Below, one piece after another: positions 1 to 8,538 of a stretch of DNA of 64,000 bases; position 1 is the first letter of the stretch; every line of letters begins with the position of its first letter. The stretch is from positions 2,046,001 through 2,110,000 of the forward strand of contig CP001622.1 of assembly GCA_000023185.1 (NCBI GenBank). The letters run 5' to 3'. This DNA comes from Rhizobium leguminosarum bv. trifolii WSM1325. GTDB lineage: Bacteria > Pseudomonadota > Alphaproteobacteria > Rhizobiales > Rhizobiaceae. The notes below the pieces were generated by a model. That model was not told the DNA's origin. It saw only the letters and a list, made by a program, of their open reading frames with translations, and did no database searches. The position numbers and the translations under genes are program-made.

Positions 1-396
1 CTCGACTTCGGCGATACGCGATTTCACCACGTCGCCGATCGAGATGATGCCGGCAAGCTTGCCGTTGCTTTCCACCGGCACGTGACGGAAACGACGGCTG
101 GTCATCAGCTCCATCAACTCGTTGACGGTCGTTTCCTCATGGCAGCGATAGACCTTCGCGGTCATGACCTGGGCCAGCGAGTGGTCGAGGCCTTCCTTAC
201 CGTGTTTGGCGATCGCATGCACGAGATCGCGCTCGGTGAACATCCCCGAAATTCGGTTCTCCATGCCGACGACGACGATGGCGCCGATCTTCTTCTTACT
301 GAGGATGGCCGCCGCCTCGGCGACGGTGGTGTTCGGCCCGGCGGTGACGACGTCCCTGCCCTTCAGGTCGAGGATTGCTTTGACTGAACTGGTCAT
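1..396 (-). CDS. CBS-domain protein (3' end outside window)
   Basis: The reading frame starts with ATG at 396 and stays open to base 1, giving 132 residues and no stop, so the C-terminus lies outside the window. Two CBS repeats are visible, roughly residues 8-65 (contains GAIVVVGMENRISGMFTERD) and 75-130 (contains RRFRHVPVESNGKLAGIISI). Pairs of CBS domains bind adenosyl ligands such as AMP or ATP and often act as energy or redox sensors. Here there is no attached enzyme or channel domain in the visible part, so this is a stand-alone CBS-pair protein; its partner is unknown. A purine-rich stretch (GGAGGTTCGA when read on the minus strand) precedes the start. Family assignment is firm, function is not. 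Confidence 0.9.
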   Translation of the reverse strand, partial: MTSSVKAILDLKGRDVVTAGPNTTVAEAAAILSKKKIGAIVVVGMENRISGMFTERDLVHAIAKHGKEGLDHSLAQVMTAKVYRCHEETTVNELMELMTSRRFRHVPVESNGKLAGIISIGDVVKSRIAEVE

Positions 397-489
397 TCGA
401 ACCTCCTATGTCCGTGAAACACTTGTCACAGGCATCCGCGGCGGTTTCTCCCCCCGGCACGGATATAGGTCGATCGTGCACTGCTCGGC

Positions 490-1281
490 TCAGGATTGCA
501 ACATATCCTTCTCGGTTCCGTCAGGTTCCATCACCGGCGGGCGCGGCGCCCGGTCGAACAACGAAAACAGCAAGAAGCCGAAGACAAATCCGCCGATATG
601 CGCATCCCAGGCAATCGCCTGGTCGCTGTCGCCGACGAGCGGGATGCCGACAGCGATCAGCGCGTTGCCGACCAGCCAGAGCAGCATGAAGATGATTACG
701 GTGCGGCTCTTCAGCGCCTCGACGATGGAAAGCCGGGGATTGAGATGCGCAGGCGCCATCGGTCGCCGTTCGGCCGGAAAGGCGAATCGGCAGGCGGCGC
801 CCATCAGCCCGGAGATCACGCCCGACGCGCCGATCAGCAATGACACGTCCCCCCAGTTCAGGACCGCGTGCAGGGCGGCGGACGCGACGGCGGAAAAAAG
901 CCAGAAGAGCGCGAAACGCAGCGTCCCGATGCGGCGCACGACCGGCGCGCCGAAGGCCATCAGCCAGAAGGCGTTAAAGAGGATATGCTGGACGCTGCCG
1001 TGCAGCAGCGAATAGGTGACGGGTGTCCAGAACAGCTCCGGCCCCTGCTGCGACAGCGGAATCACATAGCGGGCGGGAACGAAGCCGAAGGTGAAGAACA
1101 GCCAGTTCAGCGCATCGTCGGAGAGCAGGAGTTCCTGCACTGCATAAATGACACCAAGCAGGCAAAGACTGAAGAACAGTGCCGGTGGGAGGTTGAAGAC
1201 CGGTTCGCGCGGTGGCCGTGCCGGCGGCTGGACCTCGGGAGGTTCGGGCGCCTTGTGCGGCTCGGCCGTCTGCTCATTCAT
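490..1281 (-). CDS. Rhomboid family intramembrane serine protease
   Basis: A 263-residue polytopic membrane protein. The catalytic serine motif GASG is at residues 151-154 (Ser153) and the partner histidine is His228 in WDAHIGG; a HGSVQHILFN segment at 94-103 matches the conserved His/Asn helix of rhomboids. Rhomboids cut membrane proteins within or next to transmembrane segments. The first 30 residues are proline rich and cytosolic-looking. The frame is open upstream to 1512, but ATG at 1281 is chosen because the upstream part crosses an intrinsic terminator at 1328-1358 and lacks protein-like composition. Substrate unknown. Confidence 0.92.
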   Translation of the reverse strand: MNEQTAEPHKAPEPPEVQPPARPPREPVFNLPPALFFSLCLLGVIYAVQELLLSDDALNWLFFTFGFVPARYVIPLSQQGPELFWTPVTYSLLHGSVQHILFNAFWLMAFGAPVVRRIGTLRFALFWLFSAVASAALHAVLNWGDVSLLIGASGVISGLMGAACRFAFPAERRPMAPAHLNPRLSIVEALKSRTVIIFMLLWLVGNALIAVGIPLVGDSDQAIAWDAHIGGFVFGFLLFSLFDRAPRPPVMEPDGTEKDMLQS

Positions 1282-1327
1282 CTGTGTTTCGCCTCGTTGA
1301 GGCCACAGCCATACAGGAGCGATTGTC

Positions 1328-1358
1328 AAAAAAAAAGCCGTCCGAAGGGTCGGACGGC
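1328..1358 (-). terminator. Intrinsic terminator
   Basis: Read on the minus strand, an 8-bp GC-rich stem (GCCGTCCG at 1351-1358 with CGGACGGC at 1337-1344, 6-base loop) is followed by nine uninterrupted T residues (1336-1328). This is a textbook rho-independent terminator. No minus-strand protein gene lies upstream of it, because the next gene (1576) points the other way, so it probably ends a short non-coding transcript. Confidence 0.85.
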
Positions 1359-1450
1359 ATACCGGGAGCTCCAGGAAAAGACCTCGGCCCGGGCAGGTTG
1401 TGCTGAACTTCGAAAGTCGAAGCGATGGCAGGACAGTCTCACGACGGGCA
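1328..1450 (-). ncRNA. Candidate small RNA
   Basis: Minus-strand transcript inferred from the strong terminator at 1328-1358. Just upstream of it (about 1360-1395) a second weaker hairpin can form between CCCGGG and CTCCCGG segments around a pyrimidine-rich loop, the usual two-hairpin shape of rhizobial trans-acting small RNAs. The 5' end is not resolved; I could not recognise a clear promoter. It could instead be a leader of the rhomboid gene that terminates early, since that gene starts 47 bases downstream of the T-run. Confidence 0.4.
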
Positions 1451-1575
1451 TCGCATCTCAACCGAAACCATCTCTTAACCTTAACCGCCGTGATTTGGCA
1501 TGAAATCCGCAAGGTAGAGCTTGTACGGGCAATGACTGCCCAAAAATGCTCCGGAATGGAACAGGTTGGTGTGAA

Positions 1576-2193
1576 ATGCGGCTACAAACGACCATCGAAA
1601 TTTTTGACTACTGGAACCGTATCCGCGGCGCTGCCGATGCGCCGCTGAAATCACAGGTCGAACCCTCCGCCGTCCCCCATCTTCTCCAAAGTCTCTTTAT
1701 TCTGGAGACGCGCAAGGGTGGAGATATCGGCTTTCGGCTCGCCGGCACCCGTATCTGTGATCTCTTCGGGCGTGACCTCCGCGGCGAACGTTTTTCGTCT
1801 CTCTGGGCAAATGGTCAGCTCGCGGACATCGAACGCACGGCGATGGGTGTCATGGACCATGCCATGCCGGCCCTGTTCAACGCCACCGGCTACAGCACTG
1901 TCGGTCATCAGGCCTCCTTCGAGATTATCATGATGCCGCTGCGTTCGCCGGACGGCGCCTGCGACCGGCTGCTCGGCGCGATCGCGCCGGCAGCGGCCGC
2001 GAGCTGGCTGGAGATCGTACCGCTCGAATTCCTGGCGCTCGACCGCAGCCGTCTGCTGCCCGGAAAATTCGACAAGGCAGCACCGGCCGAACTGCGGCGC
2101 CCCATCAACAGGATCGTCGCCGGCAAAAGCATCCATTTCGGGCAGGTCATGCGCCGCATGGTGTCGCAGCTGCTGAGCGTGGAGGCTCGTTGA
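1576..2193 (+). CDS. PAS_5 (PF07310) domain protein
   Basis: A 205-residue soluble protein whose bulk (about residues 20-150) matches the PAS_5 family common in Rhizobiales and Caulobacter, recognisable from the opening IEIFDYWNRIRG, the FRLAGTRICDLFGRDLRGE segment and the later IMMPLR strand. PAS domains bind small ligands or mediate protein contacts. There is no attached kinase, GGDEF or DNA-binding module, so it is a single-domain sensor or adaptor. ATG at 1576 is preferred over upstream in-frame ATG 1546 because the family normally begins close to this point. Transcribed away from the rhomboid gene. The signal sensed is unknown. Confidence 0.8.
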   Translation: MRLQTTIEIFDYWNRIRGAADAPLKSQVEPSAVPHLLQSLFILETRKGGDIGFRLAGTRICDLFGRDLRGERFSSLWANGQLADIERTAMGVMDHAMPALFNATGYSTVGHQASFEIIMMPLRSPDGACDRLLGAIAPAAAASWLEIVPLEFLALDRSRLLPGKFDKAAPAELRRPINRIVAGKSIHFGQVMRRMVSQLLSVEAR

Positions 2194-2317
2194 CGGTCCC
2201 GTTTCGGCACATCTTGCATACTCGTTTTCCGCTATGTCGGGGTGGGGCAGAACAACCTTCTGTTAATGGATTGTGGGTAAAGATCGGTCTCTGTGATTTT
2301 CATGAAGAAGCCCCTTG

Positions 2318-2929
2318 ATGCACTCGTTCCAGCCAGCTCAGACGCAACGACCTGCGCCGCGCCCTGAACAGGGCGTATTCCAGCGCGTGCCCATCAATAT
2401 GCAGGGCCGGCTGATGCTTGCGAACTACGAAGAATTCGAATGCATGGTGATCGACATGTCGCCTGGCGATATGTACGTCACCTGCCTCGGCCGGCCGCGC
2501 GCCAACGAACGCGTCGTCGCTTATATTGACCATCTCGGCCGCGTCGAAGGCTATGTCCAGACGATCGATGGCCGCGGCTTCACCATGTCGATCAATGCCA
2601 CCGACCGGAAGCGCGAGAAACTCGCGGCCCAGCTCACCTGGCTTGCCAACAAACACGAACTCGGCCTGCCCGAGGATCGCCGCCACGACCGTCTGACGCC
2701 ACGCGACACGAAGACCGATCTGACGCTGGAGGACGGCACGCTTTATTCCTGCCGCATCATGGACCTTTCGCTGTCGGGCGCCGCCGTCGACGTCGAAATG
2801 CGCCCTTCGATCGGAACGGCTGTGCGCCTCGGCAACATGCGTGGGCGCGTCGTGCGCCACTTCGTCGAAGGCGTGGCAATCGAATTCCTGTCGATCCAGT
2901 CCCGCGAGACGCTGCGCGAATTCCTTTAA
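2318..2929 (+). CDS. PilZ-domain protein
   Basis: 203 residues that appear to hold two PilZ-like halves: residues about 20-105 (FQRVPINMQGRLML...MSPGDMYV) and 115-200 (RRHDRLTPR...MDLSLSGAAVDVEM). PilZ domains bind cyclic di-GMP through an N-terminal RxxxR and a D/NxSxxG motif; the second half has RRHDR and DLSLSG, a good match, while the first half is degenerate (DMSPGD). It is likely a c-di-GMP effector touching motility or surface polysaccharide. ATG at 2318 is taken rather than the TTG three bases earlier; GAAGAAG upstream serves as ribosome binding site. Confidence 0.85.
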   Translation: MHSFQPAQTQRPAPRPEQGVFQRVPINMQGRLMLANYEEFECMVIDMSPGDMYVTCLGRPRANERVVAYIDHLGRVEGYVQTIDGRGFTMSINATDRKREKLAAQLTWLANKHELGLPEDRRHDRLTPRDTKTDLTLEDGTLYSCRIMDLSLSGAAVDVEMRPSIGTAVRLGNMRGRVVRHFVEGVAIEFLSIQSRETLREFL

Positions 2930-3304
2930 CAGCTGCTGAAAATGGCGTTGCCTGCCGGGGATTCCGTGGCGGGTGCAAATTCTCGACGGACTTCCATCGA
3001 ACGCGATTGCCAAGTCCGGTGCGCACCCGGTCAGGTCGTGTTGAAAAGCCGGCACTTCACGGCAAGAGCTTTGCAAGCGGCAACAAATCTGGCTTTGGAA
3101 AGCAAGCGCGAATCCTGTCGCAAGTCGTTCCAGCCAGTCGGTAGTTAGAATTATGAGTGGAACAAGCTGCGACACCAATCGGCACCCTAATGAGGTCGCC
3201 CCAAATTGTGCAGTGCTGTTGCGTCCCGGAGTGCCCCGCCCTCGCCCGCCTTCCCTTTGTCAGCGATATGACGGATAAGATCCGCTTCGACCGCAGGCGG
3301 ACCG
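2930..3304. other. Intergenic gap, no gene seen
   Basis: 375 bases between the PilZ gene and the proline iminopeptidase gene. Open frames here are short and lack protein-like codon use. I see no stable hairpin with a T-run and no known RNA motif. It presumably holds the promoter of the downstream gene. Confidence 0.4.
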
Positions 3305-4279
3305 ATGTCAGCTCTCTATCCCGAAATCGAACCCTATGATCATGGCCTGCTCGATACGGGCGACGGCAATCTGATCTATTGGGAGGCCTGCGGCAATCCG
3401 GCGGGCCGCCCGGCGCTGGTGCTTCATGGCGGCCCTGGTTCCGGCTGTACGACCGCGGCGCGCCGCTATTTCGATCCCGACGCCCACCGAATCATTCTGT
3501 TCGATCAGCGCAATTGCGGCCGCAGCCTGCCGAGCGCTGCCGATCCCGAAACCGATCTCTCCCTCAACACCACCTGGCATATCGTTGCCGATATCGAGCG
3601 GCTGCGGGCCTGTCTCGGCATCGATACCTGGCTCCTTTTCGGCAATTCCTGGGGTTCGACGCTGGCGCTGGCCTATGCTGAAACCCATCCGGAGTGTGTC
3701 GCCGCGATCGTCCTGTCAGGCGTGACCACCACCCGGCGCTCGGAAATCGACTGGCTCTATCGTGGCATGGCGCCGCTCTTTCCGGAAGAATGGCAACGTT
3801 TCCGCCAGGCTGTTCCTCCTGGCAGCCAGGGACGGGACGAGGACATGGTTGCAGCCTATCATCGTCTCCTCAACGATGCGGACCCGGAAACGCGCCTCCA
3901 AGCGGCGCGCGACTGGCATGATTGGGAGGCGGCCTCGATCCTGCTCGCCGATCCCCAAGGCCGGCCGCGCCGCTGGGCCGATCCGGCCTGTTTGCTGACG
4001 CGCGCCCGCATCATCACCCACTACTTCACCAACGGCGCATGGCTGGAGGACGCCCAGCTTTTGAAGAACACCGCGCGGCTCATCGGCATTCCCGGTATCC
4101 TGCTGCAGGGAAGGCTCGACATCGAGGCGCCGCTCGTCACGGCCTGGGAACTCGCCCGCGCCTGGCCGCAAAGCGAGCTCAGCATCCTTCCGCATGCTGC
4201 CCATTCCATCGCAAATCCGGATATGAGCGCGGCGATTGTGACTGCCACCGATCGATTTCGCGATTTTCCTCCAAAATAA
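3305..4279 (+). CDS. pip: Proline iminopeptidase (alpha/beta hydrolase, S33)
   Basis: 324 residues. The S33 prolyl aminopeptidase layout is clear: oxyanion-hole motif HGGPGSG at 41-47, DQRNCGRS at 67-74, nucleophile elbow GNSWGS at 113-118 (Ser115), acid Asp272 in GRLDIEAP and catalytic His300 in LPHAAH. The enzyme removes N-terminal proline from peptides in the cytosol. The elbow reads GNSWGS rather than the usual GGSWGS, a small deviation. Length matches the family (about 310-330). Stands alone, flanked by gaps of about 375 bases on both sides. Confidence 0.88.
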   Translation: MSALYPEIEPYDHGLLDTGDGNLIYWEACGNPAGRPALVLHGGPGSGCTTAARRYFDPDAHRIILFDQRNCGRSLPSAADPETDLSLNTTWHIVADIERLRACLGIDTWLLFGNSWGSTLALAYAETHPECVAAIVLSGVTTTRRSEIDWLYRGMAPLFPEEWQRFRQAVPPGSQGRDEDMVAAYHRLLNDADPETRLQAARDWHDWEAASILLADPQGRPRRWADPACLLTRARIITHYFTNGAWLEDAQLLKNTARLIGIPGILLQGRLDIEAPLVTAWELARAWPQSELSILPHAAHSIANPDMSAAIVTATDRFRDFPPK

Positions 4280-4654
4280 TTTTCCCGCCTACATCGGCGA
4301 TCTGAGCGATATTCTGCTTTCGAACCGGCCGAATCGGTCGTTTCCGGCGGCATCGTCGACCGGCGGCACGCCGCCGCAGATCGCTTATCGGCCGGCGGAA
4401 TTTACCCGGCTCAACGAAAATCCTTAACATGAGGACGGCAACGCAACCTTTCCACGGGCGAAAGCCTTGTTGCGTGGATTACAATTTTAATCGAATTCAA
4501 GACAAATCCGCATCGAATTTTATGCGTATTCGAATCTGTTTTTAGCCAAGCTTTATCGGTATTTGAATCAACTAAGCCTTTAATTCTATTACGTAATTTT
4601 GCGTGAGATAAAAACGTCTGTGCCATTGTCACCTCAACTTACGGGGAGACGGCA
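4280..4654. other. AT-rich regulatory gap
   Basis: 375 bases before the transglutaminase-like gene. The right half (about 4470-4630) is strikingly AT rich compared with the surrounding genes and carries several TCGAATT/TTGAAT motifs and two GANTC sites (4532-4536, 4565-4569), which are methylated by CcrM in alphaproteobacteria. I read it as the promoter region of the downstream gene, possibly cell-cycle timed, but no consensus promoter is certain. Confidence 0.35.
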
Positions 4655-5260
4655 ATGACAACTGCGAATATCCTGAAAGGCGGCCTTCTGGCCGGTGCGA
4701 TCATGATGGCAATGGCGGGTTCGGGACAGGCGATGCCCGCCAGCATGGCCCTGGCAGGCAATGCCAGCCCGCCGATCGGACACTACGAATTCTGCAAGGC
4801 GAATCCGACGGAATGTGTCGAAGTCGGCGGCGATGCCGGACCGGCCATCCTCACCGAGGATCGCTGGAAGGAAATTCTCAAGGTCAACTACACCGTCAAT
4901 TCGACGATCCAGCCGATGACGGATGAGCAGATCTACGGTGTCGAGGAGCGCTGGGCCTATCCGCGCACCGTCGGCGACTGCGAGGATTACGCCCTGCTGA
5001 AGCGCAAGATGCTGATCGACGACGGTTTTTCACCGTCCGACACGTTGATCACCGTCGTGCTGCAGCCGAATGGCGAAGGCCATGCCGTGCTGACGGTCCG
5101 TACCGATCACGGCGACTTCATTCTCGACAACATGCGCAACAAGGTACTGCTGTGGTCGGATACCGAATACACCTATCTGAAGCGCCAGTCCGCCGACGAT
5201 CCGGCCCGCTGGTCGAAGCTTCAGGACGGCCGCGCTGTCGCGGTCGGTAGCGTCAAGTAA
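4655..5260 (+). CDS. Secreted transglutaminase-like cysteine peptidase (BTLCP, PF06035)
   Basis: 201 residues starting with a signal peptide (residues 1-26, cleavage likely after SGQA). The BTLCP catalytic triad is visible: Cys109 in TVGDCEDYALLKR, His143 in GEGHAVLTVRT and Asp158 in FILDNM. Members of this family act in the periplasm; the best known, LapG, clips a large adhesin under c-di-GMP control, but most rhizobial members, like this one, are not next to a lapD or adhesin gene and have unknown substrates. Clear ribosome binding site GGGGAGA before the ATG. Family firm, substrate unknown. Confidence 0.88.
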   Translation: MTTANILKGGLLAGAIMMAMAGSGQAMPASMALAGNASPPIGHYEFCKANPTECVEVGGDAGPAILTEDRWKEILKVNYTVNSTIQPMTDEQIYGVEERWAYPRTVGDCEDYALLKRKMLIDDGFSPSDTLITVVLQPNGEGHAVLTVRTDHGDFILDNMRNKVLLWSDTEYTYLKRQSADDPARWSKLQDGRAVAVGSVK

Positions 5261-5337
5261 GAACAGCCTGCCGGCCAATGCCGGCTGCAACCTGCGGCCC
5301 GGTCAGTCCCCGCATCCCGTCCCCGACCGGTGCCCAA

Positions 5338-5367
5338 GAGCCGTTCCCGCTGTCCCGGGAACGGCTC
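5338..5367 (+). terminator. Hairpin after the BTLCP gene
   Basis: An 11-bp perfect stem (GAGCCGTTCCC with GGGAACGGCTC, 8-base loop) sits 77 bases after the stop codon. It lacks a proper T-run (GCCCCTTTCC follows), so termination is plausible rather than certain. The rest of 5261-5603 holds no gene; its right part is AT rich and should carry the next promoter. Confidence 0.45.
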
Positions 5368-5603
5368 GCCCCTTTCCTAGACTTCCCTTACGAAAGCGCT
5401 TCGCGATCTTAAGCTGCGCTCCTGCGCTTTAAGTCTTTGTTTTTACGCATGCCGTTATCGCAAACCGCTGCATATTTTTGCGCGGCAGGCTTTAGTATCT
5501 TAGTGAATTGTTAACCCTGTCGGTCCGATCATCGCGATGAGAATCATCATCGGACCGGCGGCTCATGTTCTTCCTGCGGCGGACCGAAACGCGAAGAACT
5601 GCC

Positions 5604-6350
5604 ATGAGCCATGCCGCGCACAGCGCACCCGACGAGCAGCCGCTTCTTTCCATGGGGTTTCTCCTCCGCACGATGGCGGTGATCGCCGTCCTGGCGGTCC
5701 TGACTGTTGCTATCAGCATCGGCGGCCGTTGGTTCGGCCGGCATATCTCGCTTGCCGGCAACACCGACAGCACGGTTGAAATTCAGCTGGCCATTGGCCG
5801 CGACACCGTGAAATTCCCCGAGAACACCATCCGCTTCCCGAGCCAAAGGCATGAAGGCGCCGCCGAGCGCGTCGATCTCTACCTCGCCTGGCCGGAGATG
5901 CAGGGTTACGGCAAGGAAAATCACCTTCGATTCGACGATATCGCCCAGTCCTCCGGGCTGATCTTCCTGCAGATCACCCAGAGCACCATGTCGCGCGACA
6001 TGTCCGGGCGGCTGGAGCCGATCTATTCGCATCTGCTCGAAGGCCCGGCCGAGCCCTTCCGCGACGGGCTGACGCTGCATCGTCTTCGCGCCGATGCGGG
6101 CTACGGCGATGAGGTGCTGCTGACGGCGCCCGTCAAGGGCGGGCCGGATTACGTCGTGCGCTGCATATTGCCGTCAGCCCCGGATAAGGCGGGGGGCGGA
6201 GATTGTCAGCGCGATATCAAAGTCGGCAGGGATCTCAGTGTTCTCTATCGTTTTTCGAGCAGCCATCTCGACGACTGGGAACATATTGATGCCGCTATCC
6301 GCACCTTTGTAGACGCGCGTCTTGTGAACCGTTCTGCGACAGGTCCCTAA
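5604..6350 (+). CDS. Hypothetical single-pass membrane protein
   Basis: 248 residues: a cytosolic N-terminus of about 18 residues, one hydrophobic helix (about residues 19-40, MGFLLRTMAVIAVLAVLTVA) and a large extracytoplasmic domain with two cysteines near residues 190 and 205. I do not recognise the family. The frame also opens at ATG 5565 (13 more residues); neither start has a strong ribosome binding site, and 5604 is chosen because the added residues are basic and lie inside the likely leader. It precedes the SPOR carboxypeptidase gene by 134 bases and could share a cell-envelope role. Confidence 0.65.
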   Translation: MSHAAHSAPDEQPLLSMGFLLRTMAVIAVLAVLTVAISIGGRWFGRHISLAGNTDSTVEIQLAIGRDTVKFPENTIRFPSQRHEGAAERVDLYLAWPEMQGYGKENHLRFDDIAQSSGLIFLQITQSTMSRDMSGRLEPIYSHLLEGPAEPFRDGLTLHRLRADAGYGDEVLLTAPVKGGPDYVVRCILPSAPDKAGGGDCQRDIKVGRDLSVLYRFSSSHLDDWEHIDAAIRTFVDARLVNRSATGP

Positions 6351-6484
6351 AATGCTCCAGGGACAGCGAAATAAACGATTCATCATAAACGGATTGGTAA
6401 CGCCCAACCGGTAGTTTTAGCAGATGAGCTGCGCGGCGGGAGGTGTGCCGTTCCTGCCAAATTCTGAAATGCCAAATATCTGAA

Positions 6485-8059
6485 ATGCAAGCGAAGAGTG
6501 GAATAGTGTCAAGGTCAGTCTCCTCCGTATCATCGTCCCGATCCGGCAGCTTTTTCGCAAGGCTGCTGGCGATCCTTTCGGTGGCCGTCACGATCGTCAT
6601 GGTCGACTCGGTGAATACCGACGCGGAAGCGGCAAATTCAAAATATGCAGGCATCGTCGTCGACGCCAAGACCGGCAACGTTCTCTACAGCGAGAATGCC
6701 GACCGGCTGCAATACCCCGCCTCCCTGACCAAGATGATGACCCTCTATATGACCTTCGAGGCATTGGAGCAGGGTCGCATCCGTCTCGACACGCCGGTCC
6801 CCTTCTCCGCCCATGCGGCAGCCCAGGCGCCGACCAAGCTCGGTGTGCGCGCCGGCGGCACGATTACCGTCGAGCAGGGCATTCTCGGTCTCGTCACCCT
6901 GTCGGCCAATGATGCGGCAACCGCGCTCGGCGAAATGCTGGGCGGCGGCAGCGAGGATCGGTTCGCCCAGCTGATGACCGCCAAGGCGCATGCACTCGGC
7001 ATGACGCGCACCACCTATCGCAATGCCAACGGCCTGCCGAATACGGCGCAGATGACGACGGCGCGCGATCAGGCCCGCCTCGGCATCGCCCTTCGCCAGC
7101 ATTTCCCGCAATATTACGGCTATTTCTCCACGCGCGCCTTCAAGTTCGGCAGCCGCACGATCCGCAGCCACAACCGCTTGGTCGGTTCGGTGCGCGGCGT
7201 CGACGGCATCAAGACCGGCTACACGCGCGCCGCCGGCTTCAATCTGGTGAGCTCGGTGCAGGTCGACGGCAAGTCGATCGTCGGTGTCGTGCTCGGCGGC
7301 GCCTCGACGCCTGCTCGAGATGCCCAGATGCGCAATCTGATCGCCAGTTACCTGCCGAAGGCATCGAGCCGCGGCGGATCGTCGGCGCTGATCGCCCAGG
7401 CAACCCCTGCCCCGGCGATGATCGAGACACCCGCTCCGGTTCAGCCGAAGAAGGCCCAGCAGCAGGTCGCAAAGACCATCACCGCAGCGCAGCCGCCGGT
7501 TTCGGCCGCCGCTGCCGATCTCAGCCTGCCGCACAAAGGCCCGCTGCCGGATGCGCGTTATCAGGTCGCCGAGACCGAGGTCGCCTATGCCGAGACCGCT
7601 GCGCCGAAATCCGACAATCCGCTGGTAGCCCAGCCGCTGCCGGCGCCGACCAAAGTTAAGACCATGGCCTTCAAGCAGCAGGCATCGGTCGCCGTGCCGA
7701 CGCCGGCACCCGCCTATATGCCGCCGGAACAGGGCGATACGTCGGTCGATAACGTCACCACCGCCTCGACCACTCCCTCCCCGACTCGTGCCGCTTCAAC
7801 CAGCAACGGTCCGACCGGCTGGGTGGTGCAGGTCGGCGTCTCGCCGAACCGGCAGATGGCCATGGATCTTCTGGAAAGCGCCAAGAGCAAGGGCGGCAAG
7901 GCGCTGGCCTCGGCGAAGCCCTTCGCGGTTGCCTATGCCGCTGGTGGTGACCAGCTTTACCGCGCCCGCTTCGGCGGCTTCGACGATCAGCGCGACGCCG
8001 TCAACGCCTGCAAGGCCTTGAAGAAGGCCGGCATCAAGTGCTGGGCGGCTGCCCAATGA
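6485..8059 (+). CDS. D-alanyl-D-alanine carboxypeptidase with SPOR domain
   Basis: 524 residues. N-terminal membrane or signal segment (about 24-48), then a peptidase S11 (penicillin-binding protein 5/6) domain with the three active-site motifs S80-L-T-K83, S140-A-N142 and K243-T-G245. A long Ala/Pro-rich linker (about 300-445) leads to a C-terminal SPOR domain (about 447-524, starting GWVVQVGVSPN), which binds denuded septal peptidoglycan. The enzyme trims the terminal D-Ala of pentapeptides in the periplasm and is probably directed to the division site. ATG 6485 is chosen; the frame is open a further 14 codons. Confidence 0.93.
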   Translation: MQAKSGIVSRSVSSVSSSRSGSFFARLLAILSVAVTIVMVDSVNTDAEAANSKYAGIVVDAKTGNVLYSENADRLQYPASLTKMMTLYMTFEALEQGRIRLDTPVPFSAHAAAQAPTKLGVRAGGTITVEQGILGLVTLSANDAATALGEMLGGGSEDRFAQLMTAKAHALGMTRTTYRNANGLPNTAQMTTARDQARLGIALRQHFPQYYGYFSTRAFKFGSRTIRSHNRLVGSVRGVDGIKTGYTRAAGFNLVSSVQVDGKSIVGVVLGGASTPARDAQMRNLIASYLPKASSRGGSSALIAQATPAPAMIETPAPVQPKKAQQQVAKTITAAQPPVSAAAADLSLPHKGPLPDARYQVAETEVAYAETAAPKSDNPLVAQPLPAPTKVKTMAFKQQASVAVPTPAPAYMPPEQGDTSVDNVTTASTTPSPTRAASTSNGPTGWVVQVGVSPNRQMAMDLLESAKSKGGKALASAKPFAVAYAAGGDQLYRARFGGFDDQRDAVNACKALKKAGIKCWAAAQ

Positions 8060-8172
8060 GCTATTCGATGCTGCCTGCAAGATGGTTGGCGGCATCGGTG
8101 ACGGCCGGAATCGGTGTTTGCGTTTCCGGCCACCGTTCTTGAACTCGATCAGTATTGCGTACGGGGAAAACA

Positions 8173-8448
8173 ATGGCGATCAATGAGAATGTTCCGGGAA
8201 TGCCTTCAGACCGCCGCATGGCGGCCAAGGGGCGCTCATCTCTGCATCCGCTGCACGAGGCGGCTATGCGCCTCGCCGAGATCGGCCTGCAGCGGCCGAA
8301 GGCGAAGTCTCCGAAGACCCGCGATCTCATCAATCTGCTGCTGTGCCATGGCGCCCGCGCTTGGCGCTATTCCCAGCCCGAAGCCCGTATCCATCTGCAT
8401 GTGACCTCGCCGGACGGCAGTGCGCCGGTGCAGTTGCGCCTGCGCTGA
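8173..8448 (+). CDS. Hypothetical small protein
   Basis: 91 residues, basic (many Arg/Lys), no signal peptide or membrane helix. Contains SPKTRDLINLLLCHGARAW, which looks like an amphipathic helix. ATG 8173 has GGGGAA five bases upstream; the TTG six codons earlier is not needed. I do not recognise the family. Codon use fits the neighbours, so it is probably a real gene limited to Rhizobium relatives. A GC-rich hairpin (8464-8482) lies just after the stop. Confidence 0.6.
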   Translation: MAINENVPGMPSDRRMAAKGRSSLHPLHEAAMRLAEIGLQRPKAKSPKTRDLINLLLCHGARAWRYSQPEARIHLHVTSPDGSAPVQLRLR

Positions 8449-8511
8449 ACTGCAGAGTACCGCGTGCCCGAAGGGGGCACGCTGTCACCTTCAATTCACG
8501 CATAAACCTTT

Positions 8512-8535
8512 CCGGAAATCGGCTCCGATTTTCGG
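8512..8535. repeat. Short palindromic repeat, copy 1
   Basis: Imperfect dyad CCGGAAATCGG / CCGATTTTCGG with a 2-base centre. Same family as the copies at 10592-10640 and 12541-12604. It overlaps nothing coding and lies between convergent genes. Confidence 0.7.
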
Positions 8536-8538
8536 GGA

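Noticed and set aside
82..1015. Long plus-strand frames over the CBS and rhomboid genes
   Set aside because: They are antisense to well-supported proteins and have arginine- and serine-rich composition typical of shadow frames in GC-rich DNA.
3154..3279. Short plus-strand frame of about 41 codons before pip
   Set aside because: Proline/arginine-rich end, no ribosome binding site and no sign of conservation.
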